Shown piece after piece: positions 56,700 to 64,000 of a stretch of DNA of 64,000 nucleotides. This DNA is from Arcuatula senhousia (taxonomy: Eukaryota; Mollusca; Bivalvia; Mytilida; Mytilidae). The stretch's first letter is position 1; every line of letters begins with the position of its first letter. Position numbers and translations under genes: made by a program. Below the pieces are notes generated by a model. It was not told the DNA's origin. It did not search any database and saw only the letters and a list, made by a program, of their open reading frames with translations. The DNA lies in NCBI GenBank assembly GCA_963971305.1, contig OZ020307.1:5469501-5533500 (forward strand), in the 5' to 3' direction.

Positions 56700-56807
56700 C
56701 AATTGGAACATCCTCTTTAATGGTAATAACTTGATGGGCTCCTAGGTCACTACATGATGTCAAAATCTTAGTATCATACTTGGCTAAACACTGCTCAACC
56801 AAAATGT
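56700..56807 (-). CDS. Cadherin exon E2 (108 nt)
   Basis: The acceptor is TGTTTTAG and the donor TTG-GTAAGA. It encodes V-E-Q-C-L-A-K-Y-D-T-K, L-T-S-C-S-D-L-G, then I-T-I-K-E-D-V-P-I-G, the start of the first EC repeat I can see. The last base and the first two of E3 make Gly. The two cysteines precede the repeat. The exon starts with two bases of a codon, so an upstream exon ending in one base must exist; I did not find it. Confidence 0.8.
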
Positions 56808-57232
56808 CTAAAACATAAAATAAATGTATCAAACTGCCTTGCTAAACCAAAAGATCTAAAACGCAAAATAAATGTATCAAACTGCCTTGCTAAACCAAAA
56901 GATCTAAAACGCAAAATAAATGTATCAAACTGCCTTGCTCAACCAAAAGATCTAAAACGCAAAATAAATGTATCAAACTGCCTTGCTCAACCAAAAGATC
57001 TAAAACACAAAATAAATGTATCAAACTGCCTTGCTAAACCAAAAGATCTAAAACGCAAAATAAATGTATCAAACTGCCTTGCTAAACCAAAAGATCTAAA
57101 ACGCAAAATAAATGTATCAAACTGCCTTGCTCAACCAAAAGATCTAAAACGCAAAATAAATGTATCAAACTGCCTTGCTCAACCAAAAGATCTAAAACAC
57201 AAAATAAATGTATCAAACTGCCTTGCTAAAAC
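56808..57232 (-). repeat. 48-bp tandem array derived from the E2 splice acceptor
   Basis: About eight copies follow upstream of E2 (period 48, plus the exon's own edge). On the minus strand each unit holds the acceptor GTTTTAG, the first 15 or so exon bases (ATCTTTTGGTTGAGCA) and then GGCAGTTTGATACATTTA intron-side sequence. The exon's own edge reads TGTTTTAG-ACATTTTGG. Half of the copies change GTTGAG to GTTTAG, a stop. A diverged further copy may lie at 57275-57310. Confidence 0.88.
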
Positions 57233-57587
57233 ATAAAATCATTGTATAAAATTGTTTAAAACTTAATTGCAAGACACTACTCAACCAACAGGTCTTAACA
57301 TGTAAAATTAACTAAAAGAACATGATTTATGAACTACAGTCATCTGATATCTTTTGATAGAACTTCAAAGTATAATTTTTCACCATGTGACAGATTTATT
57401 CATGTTTTTCTTACATTTAAATGAATTACAGATCAAGATAATGTTAACAATTCAAAAATACTGATTGGTCCATTTAGATGTATTTTAACTTGTGGTTAAA
57501 AGAATTTTAAATTATTGTAAAATATCAAATTAATGACTGTCTTGTCATGAAATAAGTATTTAGAGTATTGCACTGTACATTACTTAC
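57233..57587. other. Intron or upstream flank, nothing recognised
   Basis: AT-rich; apart from the diverged 48-bp unit no structure was seen. Confidence 0.45.
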
Positions 57588-57650
57588 AATTGAGTAAAAA
57601 TAAAGTTATCCATTCCACTTTCATTCTCCACTTCTTCTATTTCATCAATG
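57588..57650 (-). CDS. Possible upstream exon E1 (63 nt)
   Basis: A good acceptor (TATTTTGCAG) and donor (GTAAGT) flank one open frame with D-E-I-E-E-V-E-N-E-S-G. The frame ends with two extra bases, whereas E2 needs one. Joining the two would put E2 in a frame with an early stop, so it is not the direct neighbour of E2 as I read it. It may be an exon of an alternative transcript, or spurious. Confidence 0.25.
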
Positions 57651-58002
57651 CTGCAAAATATTAAAATTCATATGAATCTACTTGCCTCCCATCAGGGGGG
57701 GAAGGAAGGGGTCTCATCCCAAAATCCTGACAATATTTTTGTAAACCCCGGACTTAAAAACTGGGAAATCCTGTATCCCCATATAAACATTCAAAACAGC
57801 ACTTGACAAATAATTTCCGCATGCTTTTAACACATCATTTTTCATCTTCATAAACCTTATTAAGGTTTTTAACAAGATTAATCTAATGATAAGATCGAAA
57901 GGTGTTTATAGAACTCAAACATTGCTAATTAAACAATGTTAAATATATACAATAAAAATAATACCATTGCCATAGACCTGTATATTAATATATGTAATAT
58001 GT
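57651..58002. other. Unassigned
   Basis: No exon or repeat was supported; it includes a gatcgaaaggtgtttatagaac word also seen in family B starts. Confidence 0.4.
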
Positions 58003-58230
58003 AAAACTCGCACGAGCGAGATGCACATTGTCCATCAAAGGAGGGCGTACGTCATTGATTTGTTATTCAAAATTCAATTTGGACTTCCAACACTTTAGAT
58101 CCTAGCTTCACTGAAGATGAGATAAATTCTCGAAATGGCCATATGGAGCATCTGAATTGTCGTAGCTCCTCACTTTTACTTTGCTTTGCTTTCGCTTTCG
58201 ACTTTTGACTTCTATATTTGATAATATATA
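58003..58230. repeat. Duplicated segment, copy 1 (left part)
   Basis: From aaaactcgcacgagcgag to gataatatata this matches 59972-60200 nearly base for base. A family A element cuts copy 1 here; it resumes at 59571. Confidence 0.88.
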
Positions 58231-59570
58231 ACAAGAGGCTCCCAGGAGCCTGAATCACTCACCTGGTCTTGATGTCAACCCTTTGAAGACTTTTGTATAG
58301 CTAAATGAGCTGAATGTTTAAGCATGAAAAATCATTTCTCTATCTGCAATAGTTTTCATTCTAAATAATCAAAAAACACTATTATTCAACTTTTAAGGGG
58401 CTGTAACCCCTATAAGGGGTTATCAGACAACTTCAACCCTATGAAGACTTTTGTAGAGCTTAATGAGCTGAACATTTAAGCAAGCAACAGCTTTTCTCTA
58501 TCTGCAATAGTTTTCATTCTATAGGCCAAAAACACTATTTTTCACCTTTAAAGGGCTGTAACCCCTCTAAGGGGTCATCTGACAACTTCAACCCTATGAA
58601 GACTTTTGTAGAGCTAAATGAGCTGAACATTTAAGCAAGCAACAGCTTTTCTCTATCTGCAATAGTTTTCATTCTATAGGCCAAAAACACTATTTTTCGC
58701 CTATAAAGGGCTTTAACCCCTATAAAGGGTCATCTGACAACTTTGACCCTATGGAGACTTTTGTAGAGCTAAATGAGCTGAACATTTTAGCAAGCAACAG
58801 CTTTTCTCTATCTACAATAGTTTTCATTCTATAGGCCAAAAACATGCAAAATGCTATTTTTCACCATTAAGGGGCTGCAACCCCTATAAGGGATCATCTG
58901 ACAACTTTAACCTTATGGAGACTTTTGTAGAGCTAAATGAGCTGAACATTTAAGCAAGCAACAGCTTTTCTCTATCTGCAATAGTTTTCATTCTATAGGC
59001 CAAAAACACTATTTTTCGCCTATAAGGGGCTGTAACCCCTATAAGGGGTCATCTGACAACTTTGACCCTATGGGGACTTTTGTAGAGCTAAATGAGCTGA
59101 ACATCTAAGCAAGCAACAGCTTTTCTCTATCTACAATAATTCTCATTCTATAGGCCAAAAACATGCAAAAACGCTATTTTTCACCTTTAAGGGGCTGTAA
59201 CCCCTATAAGGGATCATCTGACAACTTTGACCAAATGGAGACTTTGGTAGAACTTTTGATGCTGAAGCAGTAGGGTGGCATCAGATTTCATCTATCTCTT
59301 ATACTTTTTGATTTACGAGCCAAAAACAGTAGTCTGACCCCCCTGGTCTATTTTTAGTAACGGTGGCCATGTTTTTTGACGGATCAAATATCGAAACACA
59401 AGTTTGGTGCAGGACACCCTAAGGATCCTTCATACCAAGTTTCATTAAATTCTGTTCAGTAGTTTCAGAGGAGAAGATTTTTGAAAAATTGTTAACAGAC
59501 GACGACGACGACGACGACGGACGCCAAGTGATGGTAATAGCTCACATGGACCTTCGGTCCAGGTGAGCTA
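58231..59570 (+). mobile_element. Family A element, copy 7, with exact borders
   Basis: This 1,340-bp copy runs from ACAAGAGGCTCCCAGG to CCAGGTGAGCTA. Its borders are set by comparison with the empty duplicate at 60191-60210, which reads ataatatata-ataagtaaat. There is no target duplication, give or take one A. It has a GGCTCC-ca-GGAGCC palindrome, GCTCACCTG / CAGGTGAGC subterminal inverted repeats, about seven units of about 150 bp, a GAC trinucleotide tract and a GGACC-ttc-GGTCC hairpin 10 bases from the end. Confidence 0.85.
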
Positions 59571-59971
59571 ATAAGTAAATTGAATGATTTATATAGTAAA
59601 AACCTGTATGTATTTTTTTTTTTTTTTCACATCATTTCATGTTCATTTTGTTCATCTCCGGCCTTGTTTCACTTTATATATTTCAATGATGTACGCCCTC
59701 CTAAAGTGCTTGAAAATTCCTTTGTGGAAAGATTCTCCCAGTATTAACACCTTATCGCCCGACTGTTTTGTTATTCTCCGATTTTATTGTACCAGTTTTT
59801 TAATAACTTTGCATCGTTTTCGATCAAGTCTGCTTCTCGACAGTTTAGTAAGAGTTTTCTGGTTTTCTTTAGACCCTAGTTTATTGATTTTTATTCCAGT
59901 CGCATCTGTGGGCTTCCACACGATCACTTGAGCTATTCATGCGGAAGCCAGATTTGGTGGCTGGAAAAATC
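59571..59971. repeat. Duplicated segment, copy 1 (right part)
   Basis: It continues ataagtaaattgaatgat and matches 60201-60424 up to ctccgattt, then goes on to the start of copy 2. A 115-codon plus-strand frame (59584-59931) is half preserved in copy 2; it is Phe/Ser/Leu-rich and I do not recognise it. Confidence 0.8.
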
Positions 59972-60424
59972 AAAACTCGCACGAGCGAGATGCACATTGT
60001 CCATCAAAGGAGGGCGTACGTCATTGATTTGTTATTCAAAATTCAATTTGGACTTCCAACACTTTAGATCCTAGCTTCACTGAATATGAGATAAATTCTC
60101 GAAATGGCCATATGGAGCATCTGAATTGCCGTAGCTCCTCACTTTTACTTTGCTTTGCTTTCGACTTTTGACTTTTGACTTCTATATTTGATAATATATA
60201 ATAAGTAAATTGAATGATTTATATAGTAAAAACCTGTATGTATTTTTTTTTTTTTTCACATCATTTCATGTTCATTTTATCAGGCCCGTCGTGTTCATCT
60301 CCGGCCTTGTTTAACTTTATATATTTCAATGATGTAGGCCCTCCTAAGTGCTTGAAAATTCCTTTGTGGAAAGATTCTCCCAGTATTAACACCTTATCGC
60401 CTGACTGTTTTGTTATTCTCCGAT
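59972..60424. repeat. Duplicated segment, copy 2 (without the insert)
   Basis: It is the unoccupied copy of 58003-58230 plus 59571-59790. Small differences: ttttgacttttgac expansion and an extra tatcaggcccgtcgtg. Confidence 0.88.
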
Positions 60425-60464
60425 TTTCAAATATGTAATATTTGATATACAGATTAGAGTGAGT

Positions 60465-61035
60465 ATGCCATTGCTAATATATGCAAAAAAATCATAAAAG
60501 TAACTCAACCAGAAAATCAAGGTCAAGGTCAAAAGATTGGGATGCAACAGTGCTAAGCTACTACATGGGCATATCCATACCAAGTTTCATCAACCTAGGA
60601 CCTTGAGATATGGAGGTGCTCATAAAACCTTACCTAAAAAGTTAACGCCGCCACTGCCAATAAAGTATATATGTCCAGCTCTGCTTTGCAGGCGAGACAA
60701 AAATGACTGTGCTAAGCTACTACAAGGGCATATGCATACCAAGAATCATCGACCTAGGACCTTGAGATATGGATGTGCTCATAAAACCTTACCCAAAAAG
60801 TTAACGCCGCCACTGCCAATAAAGTATATATGTCCAGCTCTGCTTTGCAGGCGAGACAAAAATGACTGTGCTAAGCTACTACAAGGGCATATGCATACCA
60901 AGAATCATCGACCTAGGACCTTGAGATATGGATGTGCTAATAAAACCTTACCCAAAAAGTTAACGCCGCCACTGCCAATAAAGTAACACCTACATTTTGT
61001 GTATGTCCAGCTCTGCTTTGCAGGCGAGATTAAAA
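60465..61035 (+). mobile_element. Family B-related element with a repeated 3' end
   Basis: One family B unit is followed by three copies of the 3' part (period about 158-170), each ending ctgctttgcaggcgagac. The 149-codon frame across them reflects the repeat, not a gene. Confidence 0.65.
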
Positions 61036-61481
61036 TGAATATTTGGCATTTTGATTTCAAAAAATAGAGTTATCCTTCTTTTGATGAAAATGATATTATT
61101 TCGTATATACAGTGTAATACCAATAGAGCACACCAATCTTGTTATGAATTATTGTTTATTTTTGATTGGTTGTTTAGCTACATGTTATGAATGTTTATCT
61201 TAAAATGGCAATTTAAGTTCATTCACACTTCATCTTTCCAAAAGCCCTCCCATTGGAGGAATGGAATTACTGTAAAGGAGCTTTCAACAGTTGCACGTGA
61301 CAGTAGTTTGAAGTTTACATGGTGGACACTGTATTTGTGAATGGACTACTTTAAAGACCTGTGGATGGTGTGTACCACTGTGTTTACCTACATTCTTTAT
61401 GAACTGTGGGTTGTTGTCATTTGATGTTGGAGTTTTAAGCCAGTGAATGAAATTTAATAATTTTGGTATTAATTTAAAAAA
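61036..61481. other. Unassigned
   Basis: No exon, repeat family or RNA gene could be supported. Confidence 0.4.
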
Positions 61482-61710
61482 TAAAATGGGTTAAAGACAG
61501 AAATAGCCGGATTTCGTTAAACAGGAAATAGTTGAGCAACAGACCTGAAATCGAATCCCACTTTATTGAACCCCACCCTGATGCTGTATACTAAATATCG
61601 AATGGCTGTGATTAGTAGTTGCTGAGAAAACTGTTAAGAAAGTTTTTCCCCACCCGCCCGCCATTCACCATTTTATAACCCGGATTTTCACAAGTGAAAT
61701 CCGGCCAATA
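61482..61710 (+). repeat. Family E element, short copy
   Basis: It has tagccggatttcg at the left, a single gacctgaaatcgaatccca unit and the cggattttcacaagtgaaatccgg hairpin at the right end. It is a one-unit form of the element at 8546-9482. Confidence 0.7.
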
Positions 61711-62218
61711 AATGTTTAATGCTCAACTTTTGTTTTTATTACTTCTACATTTCAAGATTGTTGAAATAGTTGATCAGAGAAAGCGTTTCTATGATTTGGA
61801 ATAAATGTCACAACACAGTTAGCAATTTAACAATCACACAAAGCAAATTTGAGATTGATCATCCAATTAATGGTGCCCAAGCTCTGAGCGATTACAATTA
61901 AAGAAAATAATAAACATATATGATTTGAATGATTCGGTAATAAAATATAAACATACAAAGCACAATACAAAACTTACTTTTACAATATATTTAACAAGCA
62001 CATGTATGATTATCTAGAGCATCTGACAATGAAGTGAAAAAATATATATATATATATATTAAAGCTCATAGACTAATCCATCCCCATCCCCTAATTCCAT
62101 GTTTGGCCCTAGCTCTTTCTCACTGTTACTATAAGAGAACCCAAAAGTTATTATTATCATATTTATTTTAATATTATTATTATTTTAATAATATACTTTT
62201 ACAATAAAGGATGATAAC
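61711..62218. other. Unassigned, with an AT dinucleotide tract
   Basis: A short AT microsatellite lies at about 62042-62060 and an ATT/TTA-rich stretch at 62145-62200. No exon was supported. Confidence 0.45.
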
Positions 62219-62381
62219 CAGGGGCGGATCCAGAGGTCTGTAAAAGGGGGCGTAATTGCTAAAAATGTCTGATTTTGATGAAAATTTGAAGTTGCTTGAT
62301 CAATTTTATACAGAAAAAAATTTAATTTCTCAATTAAAGGGGGGCGTACGCCCCTTCGGCCTCCCCCTGAATCCGCCACTG
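62219..62381. mobile_element. Small MITE with CAGGGGCGGATCCAG ends
   Basis: The 163-bp insert begins CAGGGGCGGATCCAG and ends CTGAATCCGCCACTG, imperfect terminal inverted repeats, with ATAAC on both sides. Ends of this CAGNGGCGGATCCAG type are widespread in animal non-autonomous DNA transposons. The family is uncertain because the duplication seen is 5 bases. Confidence 0.7.
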
Positions 62382-63408
62382 ATAACTCTAATTCATATTC
62401 TTATCTACTGATTTGAATTCAATAATTCCTTTCCTTTTACGAATAACAAGTTCAGTAAAGCGCTTAGAATTAATATTACATTAAAATCTTCAGAGGACTG
62501 ATCCAAATAAACTTCATATCATCAGAAAGTTTAAATATATTCTGATATTGGGATGTTAATTTATTTAAATGAAGAGAACATACAACATTAAGGGAGCAGC
62601 ATTTTAATAAGAAATGGAGCTCATCTTCAACAGAATTTTTTACAAATTTGCCTTCTCATGGGATTTTTGATTACATGATTCCCAGGCCATTTTAAAGGTG
62701 ATTACTTGATTACAAGAGCAAATATTTAATGATTATAAGATTATAAGATTACCAAGGTTTGAATTATTGATTACTTGATTCCCATTGGGAAAAAGTTTTT
62801 GATTACATTTCTAAAAACTATATGATTATTTGATTACTTTGGTAAAAAAATGCTGATTACTTGATTCCTGGTACCCCCCATGAGGAGCCCCACAAATAGA
62901 AGAAAATGAGATGTGGAATACGTGTACGCCACCAGGGATTAAATAAAACTGATTGTTTTGGACATCCCTGACGCCACACAACCTACCATATAGTCCTTTT
63001 TAGAAAGTATTTTCCGGACGTGCAGACCTGGGAAATCTTTTACTTATGCACTACAGGTTAACGACTTCCGGGTAGGCCTCTCCATTGAAAATCTGTTGAA
63101 AATAACTAAATTGGTCAACTTGTTAAAACATTTTAAATCTGATTGCCAAAGTCTAAAATTGCTAAAACATACGTTAACATCCAAGACTTCACTCCAAACC
63201 AATTTATTTGAACCGAGAATGGAAAATTACGCCAAAATCGGATAGGGATAAATTGATGTTTTTCCTTAGCTCAACGTTGTTCACACCATGAGGCCGACCC
63301 ACAAAGGGAAACTACTCTTGCAAAAATGAAAACAAAAGAATCGGAATCGGAATTCCGGGTGACTTTTTGAAAAGGGCTATAAACGTAAATTTAAAACATC
63401 CACAATGG
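62382..63408. other. Unassigned, with a gattac-type simple repeat
   Basis: At about 62660-62880 tgattacttgattcc words repeat irregularly. The rest shows no exon or known repeat. Confidence 0.45.
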
Positions 63409-63458
63409 AAAACAGCCAGCAGCCTTCAATGTGACCAGTGGTCGCTGCTGGCTGTTTT
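63409..63458. repeat. Perfect 15-bp hairpin
   Basis: aaaacagccagcagc (63409-63423) and gctgctggctgtttt (63444-63458) are perfect inverted repeats around a 20-base loop. Confidence 0.65.
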
Positions 63459-64000
63459 TCAATTGGCCCCTGGATTGAAAATAAATAACATATGATTCAA
63501 GCCCAAATCTAAAGTGCAATGAAAGACCCTCTTCTAGTTGGCATATTCTATCTTCTGGTTTTATACCAGTATAACACATGTAATACAACGTGCAATAAAA
63601 ACATAAATAATTACGCTTCAACCATTAAAACTCTCCCTGATTAATCCTTTTATTACCTATCTAAAAGTAAGAGATTCGTCATTTTCGTCTATGATCTTGC
63701 TGAATTCTTGGGGTGGGTAATAATAATACAGGGGAACGAAATGAAAATTTGGTTGCACTTGCTTTGCTTCGCATTTATAATTCCAAATTAGGAGCCGCAA
63801 GAGGAAAGAACATGATTTTAAAAGACATTAAGAGACACAATAAAAAGACAATCAACAATTGACTTGAAATGATACAATTCACACGGGCAATGACAATATA
63901 TAAAATGTACCATATACTTGTTAATTTGATTAGTGCCCATTAGTCTATAATGAGTGGCTAACAATATTAAGAACAATTTTTACAATATCTCTCTGCTCTT
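63459..64000. other. Unassigned
   Basis: No gene or repeat was recognised in the last 540 bases. Confidence 0.4.

Larger units (their letters stand above)
2313..56807 (-). other. Large cadherin gene, 20 exons, both ends missing
   Basis: This span holds a chain of minus-strand exons E2 to E21 that encode about 865 residues of an extracellular cadherin. Cadherins are calcium-dependent adhesion proteins at the cell surface. The support is repeated EC signatures: A-T-D-x-D starts, L-D-Y-E motifs and D-x-N-D-N-P linkers at E8, E11, E13, E18 and E20. Every exon has an AG acceptor and GT donor, and all phases I checked agree from E2 to E21. About eight EC repeats are present. No signal peptide, membrane segment or cytoplasmic tail lies in the window, so I cannot tell a protocadherin, a Fat-like or a cadherin-23-like protein apart. 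Introns range from under 0.4 kb to about 18.5 kb and are filled with repeats. Confidence 0.9.

Noticed and set aside
57588..57650. Direct joining of the E1 candidate to E2
   Set aside because: The phases do not agree (two bases left against one needed) and the joined frame meets a stop at once. It is listed only as a weak candidate exon.
59584..59931. 115-codon open frame
   Set aside because: Low-complexity Phe/Ser/Leu-rich product, truncated in the duplicate copy; no family recognised.
60537..60986. 149-codon open frame
   Set aside because: It follows the repeated 3' ends of family B elements and has no recognisable domain.

Overview
The window looks like AT-rich genomic DNA of a bivalve mollusc, most likely a mussel. 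This is an inference from the intron-rich cadherin gene, the DIRS and CR1/Jockey-type retrotransposons and the many repeat families. I see no bacterial operons, rRNA or CRISPR.

The only host gene I can support is a large cadherin on the minus strand, which I call the cadherin gene. Twenty exons (E2 to E21, numbered 5' to 3' on the minus strand) run from 56807 down to 2313 and leave the window at the left. For E2 to E21 I checked splice sites and reading phase by hand; every junction joins in frame. Together they encode about 865 residues and about eight extracellular cadherin (EC) repeats. I found no signal peptide, transmembrane segment or certain first exon, so both ends are missing.

The introns hold most of the DNA. 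From left to right: a family B element with a nested TA-flanked MITE (985-2235); a TTAA-flanked MITE (3655-4056); family D (5544-6402) and family E (8546-9482) repeats; a nearly complete DIRS tyrosine-recombinase retrotransposon (10347-15746) whose reverse transcriptase is split by a second TTAA-flanked MITE; and a tandem array of a 104-bp unit, about 18 kb long (16494-34429). The array unit is the 3' end of exon E11 plus its splice donor. Six copies of a 195-bp solo-LTR-like insert sit inside it. Further right are families A and C, a CR1/Jockey-type LINE on the plus strand (about 46695-50200), several more family A copies, and a 48-bp tandem array (56808-57232) built from the splice acceptor and first bases of exon E2. 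The last 7 kb (57.2-64 kb) hold duplicated segments, family A, B and E copies, a small MITE and otherwise unassigned DNA.

Two observations stand out. First, fragments of exons from this one gene, each with a splice-site edge or an inner part, have been duplicated locally, and two of them became arrays. Second, five short repeat families share one design: subterminal inverted repeats, inner tandem repeats, and a short hairpin at the 3' end. One family A copy can be compared with an unoccupied duplicate of its insertion site and shows no target duplication, which suggests rolling-circle (Helitron/Helentron-like) elements.
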